A DNA stretch of 64,000 nt from Fremontodendron californicum (GCA_030761205.1 JAULJL010000032.1:11351134-11415133); one strand, 5' to 3'. Counted from the first letter of the stretch, positions 23,753-36,525 are shown. Made by a program: numbers and translations. The notes: generated by a model not told the origin, from the sequence alone.

Positions 23753-25763
23753 TTTAGCGTTTATATTCTATATGAATCAAAACATTTAGTAATCAATAAA
23801 TAGCAAGTAGTAATCATTTATGCCAGGCTTTAATACTTAAATGATTATTCTCATTATTTTAACAAAATAATAGCCCTCAACTACTATCTCGAGAAATTTA
23901 ACTCTTAAACTTCTTAATAAGCTAGGACCCCTTTCATTCCAGCATCACCTTGAGTGACTCAACAAGCTATGTTGAAACTAATTGAGTAGGTAACTTAATT
24001 TACCAATTACATCTCTATGCAACTCCTAGATCCAGTTAGGTGACAACTCTTTGCCTAAATACATCATATGCATTTCGCCTAACTTTGCCTCTAAATGTCA
24101 TGCGATCAAGTTTTAAAGCTTCTAGATAACATAACACTTAGTTGAGTAAGACCCACATTCAATAACTCAAACATGTTCGTACATAAGTTTGACCTTGAGT
24201 GACTCAACAAGCCTCCAAATGGAAGAATCAGGTTATCTTGTTATGATGGTGGAAGGCAACTTATCATGCGTAACATGGACTCAATATAATTTAATGAGGG
24301 GTTTCATTTAACTCTTATATGGGTCTCATTGATTTCATATTCGACTGGCATGCATAGCATTCATTTAATTACATACATCACATATATATAATTCAAAATA
24401 AATCTATCACATGTAATCTACTAGGATGATTATGGACTTGATTCTAATCTAGTTTCCTTAAGCCATTAGGAAACTAGTTGGTCAAATTCTTAAGGGATAC
24501 CATACATAGTATTTGATAGCTTTGTTGGTGATCTCCTTGGTTACTTCTTCTTGGCGCCATATCTCTTTACAAACTTGGAATTTACATAAATTCAACTTCC
24601 TATCCTATATCTAAATCTATAAAGAATATAACAATTACATTATTTTATCAAAAACCTCGAGTTACATTCGAGGGGAGTTAGATAAGAAGAGAATTTACAA
24701 CTCCGGAATGAAAAAAAGAAGGCAAGGTGTACCCTATTTATAAAATACCAATAAGAAAATTCAACCATACATTCCCTAGTCATACTAAGGTCTAGTCCAT
24801 AACCATCCTTCATGCATACATAATCAAATTATAAGCATGAATTAGAAACATGCATAGTCAATATCACCTGGTGATCTTGTGTACTATTTGCATAAATTTA
24901 CCAAATAAATTTGAGACAATTTATCAAATCATTCTAGCAATTTTGGTTCCGACTATCAAAACACTTTTAATAAAATCTGAACAATTAAGAAAGCTATATT
25001 GAAATCGGACTTTACCTATCTTTTAGGTTGCTTGTCTTAATTAGGATAAAACATTCTAGCATGCTCAAAATCCTAAACATTTTGGGACATCTCATTGTCT
25101 TATACCGAGTCTTTAAGTTTGCAATCCATCCTAACTCTTTAGAAACTAAAAATCTCATTAGGTAACTCTTACCTAATCATACTACAAGTCTCTCCTAACA
25201 TTTAGGATTCATACTCCCATTAGGAAATGGTTTCCTTGTTGAAGTAGGACTCTAACTCTTAGTGTCCTAGGCGCAAGCAATCTCTTTGGCCATCGAATGG
25301 CCACTGCCAACCCATGATCAGACTATTATATGCCATCTACTGTGGCTACTGGATGCCCTAAAAATATCTTGTTGACCGTCCCTTACAGTTGCACTCAATT
25401 CGGCAACAATTGCCTCATTGGTGCCACGGTTCGACCTACTAGCATACAGCAACAGTTGCCGCTTAATCGAGTCATGTTCCATGCCCAAACTAGCCATCAT
25501 AAATGAATCATATTCACCTTAGATGCTGTCCAAAATTCCTAGCAAACACGTAGAACGTTTCTACAATCATGCTCGAATTTTATGGCACGCAAACACCTAC
25601 AAAACAGTCCAAAAAATTTCAGCATTGTAGTAACAATGTTTCATGCCCAAAAACAACTTTGCTTAAACATTTTAAGCTCCAATCAATTTTGTTACTTCAA
25701 TGGAAGCATGTAATATAAAATTTACAGATCTGAAATATCTAAACAAAAATTTTATATCATCCC
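23753..25763 (-). other. long 5' leader or unrelated sequence upstream of copia gag
   Basis: No LTR end or initiator-Met primer site was found here, so either the copia element has a leader of over 2 kb or another unit is present. The minus strand carries a TATA-like TATAAATAGGG near 24750 and, about 170 bp further on, an ATG in the context GATATGGCGCCAAGAAG (about 24575), opening a reading frame of only about 30 codons. Direct short repeats of CCTTGAGTGACTCAACAAGC occur at about 23949 and 24191. Confidence 0.4.
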
Positions 25764-28700
25764 TGTAGACACATAATTTTGTCTGGACCCCTAAATCAGG
25801 TAATTTCTTCCTGATGATGTTTTAGAATGCAGAAAGTCTCTTCTCAACCTGCGGATGGTACTCCAAGACTTTGTTTAGGAGGTCAAGCATGAAAAGTCAA
25901 TCCAAAAAAAGTCAACCTCGAAAAAGTTAACCCCGAAAAGTCAATCACTAAAAAGTCAACCCTTAATCAAAATCAAGATTTGAGGTTGAATTGAACAATG
26001 GTGAAAGAATTTTGATAATCCGAGGTCTACAACGAAAGATATGGAGTTCGGAAGATGGGTTATAGAAATTCAGTGAAAGCAAACCCAAATTCGATAAATT
26101 TGGTGAAAAGTTCTTAAACGATCAAATTGGTGGAAGTTTGAGGTTTCGAATGGAATATAATCAATGACTACGGGTATTGGAAAGCGTAATTGGAAACAGA
26201 ACCAAAGGAAAAGTCAATTTGAAAGGAAAATCGAAAATTAGGGTTTTTGGTGAATTTTGCGAAATTGGGGAAAACTGTAGAAATGGCCCGATTCGATAAA
26301 ATTAAATCCCTTAATTGATGAATAGTGAGTAAACAAAGATAACCCAAGGCTTAGTTTGAAGTATTTTGAGAAAAGAGTCGGCTGGAAGAAAAATGAAAAA
26401 ACGAGAAAATTCCCGATACTGGAAAAAAAGGAAAAATCAAATCGAAGGGGAATTTGATCATAAAAATTGGGTATTTTCGGATCAACTCCAACTCACTATA
26501 TAAAAAAGGCAATCAAAAAAGAAAATCTGGAAATCGGACCTGTTTTGAGTAAAACCAAGGTTTCGGGGGTTAAAAGGCAGTTGTGGAAAATCTGAGAAAA
26601 ATAGGAAACGAGCTCGAAAAATTATGAAAACCTCTAGATCTGAGTTTTACATCATTTGGAAGAGATCGGTAAGAAAAATACAAAATCGGGGCTCATTTGA
26701 AAAATGGCAAAGTTTGGCTGCACTAAGCTAAAATTCCAAAAGACAAATCAGGGAAAAATAGAAAATGAGCTCAGAAAATTACCAAAACTTCCATATCTCA
26801 ATATTATACTATTTGGAAGAGATTGGCAAATAAAAATCCAAAATCAGAGCTCATTAGAAAAATGGCAAAGTTCGGGTGTACTAAGCTGAAATTCCAAAAG
26901 AAAATTATGGGAAAAATAGGAAACGAGCTCAAAAAATTACCAAAACTTCCAGATCTCAATTTTATATTATTTGGAATAGATTGGAGAAGAAAAATCCAGA
27001 ATCGGAGCTCAATTGAAAAAGGCTAAATTTGGGAGGCACCAAATTGAAACTTTTAAAGAAAAATCCATGAAAAATAGGAAACGGGCTCAAAAAATTATGA
27101 AAACTTCCAGAACTCAATTTTATATTATTTAGGAGGTATTGCACAAAGAAAATTCGGATTTGGGGTCCGTTTGCAATTTAATCAAGTTTGGGGGGCTAAA
27201 GTGTAATTTTACTGAAGAAACCGAAGAGGGCTATTTTGCAATTTAAGAAAAGAGAAGTTGCTAGAATTTTAAGGGCCATTTGGCCAGCCCATGAAAAAGA
27301 GGAGTATTGGATGAGTTCTCTCATCCAAAGGCCAAAATTAGATAGCAAGATAGTATTTTTATTTGATTGAGCCTTTGTGATCTTGCAAGTGGCCAAATGA
27401 ATGAAGAGAAAGGATGAGCACATTATGGTTAGGATTCTTGGATAGATGGTTATGATTAGGAGCTGATCACTTCATCTTATGGTTGTAAATTCACAATTTT
27501 ATCATCTTTGATTAGTAACCTTTGGATCTTGCTAGCTAGGAAAAAAAATGACAATATTATGTCATCATTGGAGGCCATTCGACTGCCTATATTGAGAGGG
27601 CTGTTTTCATTCTCTTAGGAGGTTTTTTTGGCTGAGTATTTTGATGTTTGAGCAATAGCTAAGTGGTAGGAAAGCAAAGAAAAATTTTGAAGAGAAGGAA
27701 GCTTGAAAGATAGCTTTGAAAGGTAGCCTTTTGGCACCTAACTCTTGCATTTTTCTTCTTTTTCTATGCTGAATTGCTCATTTTCCATATGATTTCTAGT
27801 TATTATATTATGAAATAAAGGTTTCTAAAACTCCCTTTTAAGGCTCCTATCTTGTGTTTTCATAAAAAATATCAAAAACAAATTTTTTACTATATTTCTT
27901 GCTATGACCGAATGGTCTCCTTTTGGTGTGATTATCTTGTGTTTGATTTTATTCCCATGTTGGTTGTGGTATGTTAGTTTGTTTTAATGATTTAGCTTCC
28001 TAAAATAATCAAAGTATGGAGCTTATTTCTACTTACTTGTTCTTATTTTTCTGTTTTTATCATTTATTTTCATGTTTACTTGCTTTATTTACTAACTTTA
28101 ATTTTTTGTATTTAGTATATTAAGTTGTTCATGCTTTTCATTATTGCCATACCATGTGCTTGTGTATTTGCCTAGCTATATCTTTGCATTTTTCATCATG
28201 TTTATTTGTCTATCACGCTTTCATTTCTGTCTTGCATATTTGCCATGCCATATGTTTGTGTTATTGCCTTGCCATATTCACACATTTTTAACATAACCAT
28301 TCGGCTACCATGGTTTTTTTCTTGCCTTGTGTATTTTCATTTTCATCTTGATTGTTTAACTACCATGCTTTCATTCATGCTTTGTATCATTATGCCATGT
28401 GATTGTGTATTTGTTTTTCCATATTCTTGCATTATTATGTTCATTTGGTCATTACATGTTCATGTTATTTCCATGCATATTTATATGTCATATTAGGTAT
28501 TAGGTCATATTATATTGCCATGCATATTCTTATGACATTTTAGGCATTAGGTTATCTTTGTATGCCATACATATTTTCATGCTCATTAGGTCTTAGGTCA
28601 TCTTGTATTTCCATGCATAGTTTCATGTCCATTAAGTCTAGGGTCATATTTATTGCCATGCATGTTTCATGTTTATTAGGTCTAGGGTTACATTTATTGC

Positions 28701-30668
28701 CATGCATATTTCTATCTTATGTTAGGCATTAAGTCATCTTTTATGCCATGCATATTTCTAGGTCATTTAGGCATGCATTTAATTTGTTGTTTGTTCATGC
28801 ATTTCATCTCATCCCACCTGATTTTTGACTTAAGCCAATCAATGCCTCAAAGCCAAGCTCTCATGATTATGCTTGTGGAAAATTAAGATGTTGTTAAGTT
28901 AGATTTTCTACCTTTGTAATTTTTTTTTTTTATTAAGCAATCCTTGTTCAAATTTTTAGAAATTTTTACCACTAATTGTAGGACTTAGAGGAGACTCTAA
29001 TATTTTATTCTGATTTTTTGACGTTTTTATCAAAGGTTTAAAAATGTTTTTTGGTTAAATAGTTTTTCACCCACTATTCTGCTTTCATGAATTTTCGGGT
29101 AGGTTATCCTTTTTCCAAAAATCAAGCTGATTTTTCCCAAAGAGGTCAACATGTTTTGAGTCTCCCATAAGTGTTTCAATTTTTTTTGAATTTTTTTAAA
29201 ATAGGTAAAAAAATCACGTTTTAGAACTGGTCAGAAAAGTCAGATTTGTTTTCAAGAAGAAAATAATTTTATGTTTTGGTTAAGGCATTAAGAGGGGGCT
29301 GATTTAGAACAATAGCTACTGTCCTAGGTTAATTTCTAAGCCATTTTAATCCTAAAATTTGATTTTATAAAGGTCAGGTCAAGGGTAGTCATCCCAGGGT
29401 TTCAAAATTAGGAAAATAGAGCCTTTTTAAAAGAGGGTTTCGGCCATGATGTCATTTTCATCTAAAATATTTCAAATTGTTTTCAATCCAATCACAAAGT
29501 ATTTTTGATTTAGAAAACTCTGATTTAAGTTTTTTTCTAAGGTAGTTGGATATCTTTTTAGGTATACGGATGTCCTTATTTAAAGGAAAAAAATACACTC
29601 TCACGCATTGCATTTTCCATGTTCATGCATATTATATGATATATGATTTTTGCTATGAATATTTCTATGGTGATGTTATTGTTTTGATTAGATTTCATGG
29701 TGATTGTCATGGTGGTTATATGGTTATGGATATTTTATGTTATTCTATGCATTTTGCTTAGTCATTAATTATTTTGCCATATATTTAGGGTTTATTATGT
29801 TCATGCATTGTTTTTTTCATTTACATGCATATTTTATTATAATGTTGTTTTATGTTTTTTATCATGTCATGTTATTAAATTATGCCATGTCATTTAGATG
29901 TTGCCATGTTATTTAGATTATACTATGTCATCTAGATTTTACTATGTCATCTTTTACCATGTCGTACATGTTCATATTCATCTTTTTAAATAAGTTAATG
30001 ATTTTCAATAAAAATAAAGATATTCCCGAGTTAAAATAATTCATGAGTTCTCTGTCGGGTTTGTTGGGGAGGATATCATCAATTATCATTAATAAAGGAA
30101 TATTTTTCTTTCAAAAAATGAAAATGATTCAGAGATTTTCCAAATAAATAAAAGTTTCTATATTTTGCCGAGTTTGTCAGGGAATATAGGAAAATTTTGA
30201 ATTAATAAATTCCGAATCAATTTCAATTAAAAATGGAATTATTTTTCTTAAGTTGGGAATTATTTTGAAATGCCAAATCTAAAACCGATTTTTACCGAGA
30301 CTTGAGATAACACACGATTAATAAGGTACTGTTTTATACGGGCGTTGTGGGGGTGCTAATCCTTCCCTACACGTAACCGACTCCCAAACCCGCTTCTTTG
30401 ATTTCTCTAGTTTAAAAGCGCAAACTTTGAAATTGGTTTTAAAAATTCTTTAATTAATTTTAAAATGTTTTACAAAATCGGTTTTAATAGGTGGCTGATC
30501 ACACCTAGCCAAAAAAAGATTGGTGGCGACTCCATATCTTTTCGAGGTTGTTTTCAAACCTCATTATATTTCAAGAGGAATTAAGTCATCTTTTCCTCTG
30601 TTTCCTCTAATGTCACACTTAACGATTAATGTCACGTGATGAGACTTGTTATTTTTTAGGTTGCGATA
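25764..30668 (+). repeat. 5' LTR of the plus-strand Ogre
   Basis: It starts TGTAGACACATAATTTTGTC and ends TTTTTTAGGTTGCGATA, 4905 bp, followed by the primer site. It is the reverse-orientation counterpart of LTR A and the solo LTR. It includes the approximately 158-bp repeats (26594-27140), several families of short CATGCATA-rich repeats (28490-28780) and a run of about 30-bp TCATTTAGAT-type units (29860-29960). Small ORFs in it are fortuitous. Confidence 0.87.
26594..27140. repeat. approximately 158-bp tandem repeat in the plus-strand Ogre LTR
   Basis: GGAAAAATAGGAAACGAGCTC-like text starts near 26595, 26752, 26910 and 27068, each followed in order by AAAACTTCCAGATCTCA-like and AATGGCAAAGTT-like phrases; spacing is 157-158 bp. 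About three and a half copies. Confidence 0.8.
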
Positions 30669-30670
30669 GC

Positions 30671-30690
30671 TTGGCGACTCCGCTAGGGAC
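30671..30690 (+). other. primer binding site of the plus-strand Ogre
   Basis: TTGGCGACTCCGCTAGGGAC lies two bases after the LTR end. The same position in M1 and M2 carries mutated versions. This is the expected place for the minus-strand DNA primer tRNA; an Arg tRNA is reported for Ogre. Confidence 0.7.
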
Positions 30691-31603
30691 ACTTAGAGAG
30701 TCAGGCTTAGAATTAGTCATGTGTTATCGAAAGTCTCGATTTTATCAGTTTTATCCGGTATTTAATTTTAATTCCCACATTTATAAAAATAAAATAAAAA
30801 AAAGCATTTTGAAAATAATTAAATGTTTTCAAAAATGTTCATACTCATGTGCATCTATAGTATTGTTATTGTTCTCTGGTTATTTTCTTATATATTATTA
30901 TTCTTTGCTAGATTAATGCTTGACATTGTTTAATCTTGTCTTTAATATTTTTTGTCAGGATACTTAGGATAAGGGGTATAGAATAGGTGGTGAAAGGTTT
31001 GTTGTTCCTCCTTACACACTACACATGCATTTGCATATCATGAGCCTTATACCCGGGTTTCGTTCTTTTAGGTAGGAGCAAAGTAACTAAGCCTTCGTGA
31101 TTAACAATCCGCATGGGCTAGGGAAATAGACTCTAACAAATTGAACCCACTTTTATTGGATTGCATTACTAACCTTCACCGGTGACAGTGAGGAACAATT
31201 CAGGGCTTTTAGAACTGATTCACCTTCATCTAGTAAACCTAGGCAAAGCCATGCCGAATCTCTATTAGATATCCCAAAGCTAAGAACACATGGAGGAATA
31301 TTTCCAATCCTTTTACCTTCTATTCTATATTCCGAATAAGTTTACCTTTGCAAATCGGGCGATGAACGCACATCATACCGCCCATAATAAGTTTTGATGT
31401 TTTGTCCCAGGGGTGTTATAATGCCGAAATTTTGTTGGCATCCTTAGGGATAATTATTGGTTTGAATCATGTATTATTTTTTATATTATTTGAATTTATT
31501 TCCTTTACTAATTCATTTACTTTCTTTTTTTCATGCATTCTTGTCATCATTTTTACAAATTGAAGGTTATTTCTTGGGGTAATATTCAACCAAAATGGCT
31601 TTC
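30691..31603 (+). other. untranslated leader of the plus-strand Ogre
   Basis: No credible ORF. Colinear with the leaders at 4573-5513 and 10921-11736 on the other strand, which shows that all three belong to one family. It ends at the ORF1 start codon. Confidence 0.6.
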
Positions 31604-33391
31604 ATGGAGGAGGGTCAATGTACCTCAGTGTCGAAAAACATTTAGTGGTGAGGAAACAATCTGAGGAAAGTCAGCAGGATAATGGGGATTGTTTGAAAGC
31701 GGGATATGTATCAGTATTGCCAGCCGAAGTTGACCTTACTATCCGACAAAATGATCTCCATGGGGTTATGGATATATGGAATCAGTGGGACATATCAGAA
31801 AGAAAAGCCTTCACTCAGATTTATGGGGACATAACATTGTTAATTCCAGTCAAAGGTCAGTGGTGAGTTAATCTGGGCTATGGTACAATTTAGGAATCCC
31901 GCCTATCGATGCTTTACTTTCAACATAGAGGATATGACTCAAACCATCGAAGAATATTTGACTCTGTTGCATATTGAGAATTCCATTCCAGATTGTATTT
32001 ATTTGAAAGATACAAAGACGTCGGGTTTCAAGAAAAAGGTATCCATGATTCTGGGAGTGGAAAAAATTGGATCGAAAGCCATGTTATCTGAAAAGGCGTA
32101 AACAACTGTATCTCATGGGATATTCTACGAGCTTTAATTCACACTCATTCTAGTATGGAGACGACTAGAAACATTTTCGCCTTGGCTATCTATGGTATAA
32201 TTATCTTCCCAAAGACATTAGGATATGTGCATGTGGCATTATTCGATCTTTTCGAGAGGTTAGAACAGAGGATAAACCCTGCCCCGGCAATCATAGCAGA
32301 AACAATTCGATCCCTGAATTTCTGTAGACGGGAAGAAAAAGGGCGTTTCATAGGTTGCACACAGCTTCTCTACATATGGGTCAGAGCCACTTTTGGAAGC
32401 AACAAAAATTCCCTCTTCGCCCGTATTGGAAATCCTTTGCACCAATTAGTGAATTTCTTAAGAGGGATTGGCTCGAAGAACAGTAGATCGACATATTTCA
32501 AAATGTCAAGACCGAGATGATAACTTGGAGGGCTCCATGGATAGCTCCTATGCAGATGTTGTACAAATGTGGGGATTAGGCATGTGTTCCGTGATTAGGA
32601 GTATGGGGAGCTATGAGTTATGCGCCACTACTGGTGCTGAGACAATTGGAATCTCATCAGTTCGCTCCTACAACCTACGACCTATGACCTTAGTGAGTTA
32701 GAATTTTCCTATGGAGAGGACGGGTATTCGGGAAAGTTGAGCGAGATTGTAGTGGCGTGGAAGAAAACTTATCGGGTAGATGTAGCTCGATACGCCGATA
32801 TCGTCACACCCAACTACATGGTATGGAGAGATAGGAGGATTAATGATCAACTATTGGCACCCGATGGGATGATTGTCTCATTGATGGATCTACGAATGGA
32901 AGAGGTGCCATCAGATTTAGAAATCTCGAAGTTGGAATTTGAAAAAGAAAAAGCCCGAATGAGTAAAGAGGTTGCCCGACTTCAAGAAGAGATCGATGAC
33001 TTGAAGAATAGGGAATCGATTCGGGAAAGGGAAGTGGAAAAGGTCAAGAGAGAAAGGGACACTATCAAGGGTGATCTCAAGGAACTACACTTGGAAAATA
33101 AAAGGTTCCTTTTCGAGCTAAAATTTGAAGGGACCATCAAGTCTTCCAAGGTACGGGAGAAATAAGTTGAATACCTTAGAAAAGAGAATGGCTACTAGAA
33201 GGAGAGAGTGAAGCAGGAAGAAGCCTTAGCCGACAAACTTGAGCAAGAGAAGCAAGCTAGGGAAAGCTCACACACTACTGGTTCTGCTGAGCTGTCGAGA
33301 TGTCAGCTAGAGAATGAAAGATTACAGGCCATATTGAAAGGCAAGGCATTCCAAAGGGGGACTGTGAAAGAAAGTTAGAAATCTAGAGAGG
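31604..33391 (+). pseudogene. Ogre ORF1: DUF7745/PMD-like domain followed by a coiled coil
   Basis: The ATG at 31604 matches the ORF1 start of copy M1. The domain continues in pieces: IRQNDLHGVMDIWNQWDI, YRCFTFNIEDMTQTIEEY, AIYGIIIFPKTLGYVHVA and INPAPAIIAETIRSLNFC, then (one frame over) SHFWKQQKFPLRPYWKSF and ITWRAPWIAPMQMLYKCG, and lastly a region ending IVVAWKKTYRVDVARYAD. From about 32930 the protein becomes a charged coiled coil (repeated E/K/R with Leu spacing, for example KEVARLQEEIDDLKNRESI). Stops and frameshifts are at about 31865, 32100, 32370, 32485 and 33163. A structural or regulatory role is unknown; the position upstream of gag is the Ogre hallmark. Confidence 0.78.
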
Positions 33392-33800
33392 TCATTTCAG
33401 GACCATCATATTGTAATGGCACGTAGATAGAAAGGAATTAAATGGGCAAACTGTTGGATTGCCTTAGGACATGATCTTGTTATTTTATCCTTGATGTATT
33501 TAATTTCAAAAATCAATGAAAGACCGTTTGTTTGAAATTATCCCAGGGCCAATACTTTCTAATTCATTCATACATATTTATAATCATTCTTTTATTCATT
33601 CCTTTATATATTTATACATTTATTTATATTCATACTTAGTCATTCGTTTATTCCATCATTCATTTACTCATACATATTCATGTACCTAGTCATTTATTTA
33701 TTTATTCCATTTTTCATTCATTCATACTTAGTCATTCATTCATTTTTAATAAAACAAAAAGAATGTGTCAACAAATTCTAATCCATGGTTTTTTAAACTT
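33392..33800 (+). other. ORF1-gag spacer with ATTCATT-type repeats
   Basis: No ORF. From about 33560 to 33745 the words CATTCATTCAT, ATTTATTTAT and CATACTTAGTCATTC recur irregularly, a low-complexity T-rich RNA segment between the two ORFs. Confidence 0.5.
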
Positions 33801-35460
33801 AAGGTAAAATTGAGCGCACTCCGAAAGAACCAGATTTTTGGCACCGTTATAATACCAAATCTCAGGCAATAATTATGGAGAATGACCAGATTGCCCGTAT
33901 CAAAAAAATGGAATCGGCTCAAAGGGAACTGCAATAGTAATTGGCTAAATCCAAGAAGAATCAAGAGAGCAGATGGCTAAGCTTATGGAAATGATGAATG
34001 CCATGCTTAGACAGAAAAGGTTGGGTGAGAATTCAGTTACGGGAAAAGGGGTAGTGAATCAAGAGGGACGACCTGAAGTTGTGTAGCTAAATGGTCAAAC
34101 ATCCTAGTATGCTAGAAATTAGCTTCCAACAGGGGTAGCATCTTTTGTTTATATCCAACCGATGGTAGAAGCACAGAACTATGCTCCCGGAAAGGTTAAC
34201 ATTGGGGCTGGCCCAACTAATCTTGTTGATCTTCCGAATTTTGAAGAGCTAGCTGAAAAGGAGAAAGCAAAGATGGCTGAATTAAAGAAGATTGAATCTG
34301 CTGAATCACAGAAAAAATATCAGTTGTTGGAGGAGAGGTTAAGGGCTGTAGAAGGTGCAAAATTTTTTGGCAGCCTGGATGCCAAGGAAATGAGTCTGGT
34401 GCATGGCCTGGTAATTCCCCCTGAGTTTAAGGTACCAAAATTTGAGAAGTATAATGGGACCACTAACCCGTCAGCACATTTAACCATGTACTGCCGATGA
34501 CAGGACATGATGAGGATGAAAAGCTGCTCATTCACTACTTCCAAGATAGCTTTAACAGGTTCTGCAACCTGTTGGTATAATCAGTTAACCCGAACTAAGA
34601 TCTGCTCTTGGATGGATTTGGCCAGAGCCTTTATGGAACATTATAAGCACGTATCTGATATGATATCAAACAGATTGTCATTGCAGAACATGGAGAAAAA
34701 ACTACTGAAAGCTTTAAGAAGTATTCTCAAAGATGGAGAGATTTGGCCACTCAAGTGTAACCCCCTCTGAACAGTAAGAAAACTACAGTCCTTTTCATCA
34801 ACACTTTAAGGGCACTGTACTATGACAAGTTGGTGGGTAGCGCTACTAAGAATTTTGCGGATATGGTCATATCCAATGAAATGATAGGAACTGCCATTAA
34901 GAGTGGAATATGGAAGGTGGAGAATCTCCAACTCCAAAGAAAGCAGTCCTCGCCAAAAAGAAAGAGGGGGAAACTCATGCAGTTAGCTATAACCATCGTC
35001 CCTATACACCTCCTGGACCCTATACACCTCCTGCACCTTATACACTTTACCCAGCATATAATCCCTACTACGCTGCCTTGAACCACCTTACCCAAAATCA
35101 TTTTCCTTACACAACTATACCGCAACAGCCATACCCAACTGGCATATCCCCACAAATAGCTTTTCCCCAAAACACCATCCTGAATATCCAGGGTACATTC
35201 GCAATGACCAAAGATCACCAAGGAATAATCAAAATCCTCAATTTGATCCTATTCCTATAATTTATCATGAATTATACCCTAAATTGTTATAGAGGAAACT
35301 AGTTGCACCAATATACCTCCAACCGTTGAAACCACCATATCCCAAATGGTATAACGCATATGCTAATTGTGCATATCATGCAGGAATTCAGGGGCATTCG
35401 ACCGAGGATTGCATTACTTTTAAGAGGAAGGTCCAAAGCATGATTGACATTGGGTTGTAA
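33801..35460 (+). pseudogene. Ogre gag
   Basis: The N-terminal part (33801-34160) is broken by stops. From 34162 a Glu/Lys-rich helix leads into the gag core: LVIPPEFKVPKFEKYNGT, then (after a TGA at 34498) WYNQLTRTKICSWMDLAR, NRLSLQNMEKK and LVGSATKNFADMVIS in changing frames. A proline/tyrosine-rich linker (YTPPGPYTPPAPYT near 35000) precedes a knuckle-like AYHAGIQGHSTEDC near 35380; it ends at TAA 35458-35460. This forms the virus-like capsid in functional relatives. Several frameshifts make it inactive. Confidence 0.8.
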
Positions 35461-36525
35461 AGTTCAGATCTAGGAACGAATCTAATATTGTGAGTAATCC
35501 ATTACCCAATCATAATGAGGCCAAGGTGAATGCAGTGTTGTTAGGGGAAGTTGGTAGGGTAAAAAGACATACCAGTAAGGTGAAGACGCCAATCATGAAA
35601 ATATGGTTTGAAATGGTCAGGGCGAGAATAGTTTAGGATGAAGCCAGTCTGAAAATGGTTGCGAGCAAGGCAGAACATTTTTGTCTATTCCATAGATGCA
35701 AGGGTCACACTATACAAGAGTGTGAAGATTTTTAAGCCAAGGTTCAGCGAATGATTGATGAGGGCGAGGCCCAATTCTATGAAGAAATAGAGAAAGAGGT
35801 AAATACTATAGAGAATACAGCTGGTTATGGGATGGGCAGACCTTTAGTTATCTACTATGATAAGTCGAAAGGAAAGTTTAACCCGGTTTATGAAGAAGTT
35901 ACATCAAAGTTGATTATAGAGCTACTATTTTCTTTCTCATACAAGGAGAATAAAGCTGCACCTTGGAGATACGATTGCAGTGTGGTTACACCGGGCTCTT
36001 CAAGTCAGCAAACAGCAACCGATGTAATGGGTGTAGAACATCTAACTTACAGTGGTAGATGTTATGCCCCCGAAATTGTTGAGCAAAGTCCATTGGGAAA
36101 GGAATGAGGAATTGACAAAGGAAAGAGATTAGCAAAACCGGTCCATATAGAGATGGATTAGTCAAAAAGAGTGGAGAAAAATTCAAACCAGGTTAACAAG
36201 GTGAAAGAGCCGATAAATAAGAAAGAGGCTTGTGAATTTTTGAAGTTCATTAAACATAGTGAGTACAGTGTGGTAGAACAACTACACCGTCAACCAGCAA
36301 GGATTTCAATCCTTTTCACTGTTGCTGAATTCGGAGCCTTATAGAAACGCCTTGCTAAGGATTTTGAATCAAGCATATGTGGCCAACAACATATCCGTGG
36401 AGAAATTAGATCGGTTGGTGGGGAACATAAAGCAGATGATCATATATTCTTCAGTTATGATGAGATACCACCCAACGGTGTAGGCTCTACAAAAGCCCTT
36501 CATATCACGACTACTTGCAAAAGGC
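35461..36525 (+). pseudogene. Ogre gag-protease linker region
   Basis: Readable family text includes FHRCKGHTIQECEDF near 35690-35735, a second knuckle-like motif, and 35751-36107 with NKAAPWRYDCSV, a phrase typical of Tat/Ogre polyproteins before the protease. Closer to the insertion site, FFSYDEIPPNGVGSTKALHI (36444-36503) leads directly into the protease. Stops are at about 35635, 35731 and 36105, and a frameshift is near 36340. The Athila element then interrupts the frame. Confidence 0.72.

Larger units (their letters stand above)
19827..25763 (-). mobile_element. Ty1/copia element with gag but no pol, 5' side interrupted by an Ogre
   Basis: On the minus strand the order is leader, gag (23752-22915), about 850 bp noncoding, polypurine tract, 3' LTR (22057-19827). 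No protease, integrase or RT lies between gag and the LTR, so this is a non-autonomous gag-only element, not simply a broken one, unless a precise internal deletion happened. It inserted in the Ogre remnant, and its 5' end was separated by the plus-strand Ogre at 25764; its 5' LTR is not in the window. Confidence 0.75.

Noticed and set aside
24518..24535. TTTGTTGGTGATC as the inner end of a copia 5' LTR
   Set aside because: It does not continue like the LTR end at 19827 (TGTTGGGTTATGC), and no initiator-Met primer complement is next to it.
24530..24560. TGGCGCCAAG on the minus strand as an Athila-type primer site
   Set aside because: Only seven bases match, the following sequence differs from the tRNA-Asp pattern, and there is no LTR end beside it.
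26494..26505. TATATAAAAAA as the Ogre LTR TATA box
   Set aside because: It lies in a segment not shared with the other Ogre LTRs and no conserved start-site context could be found.
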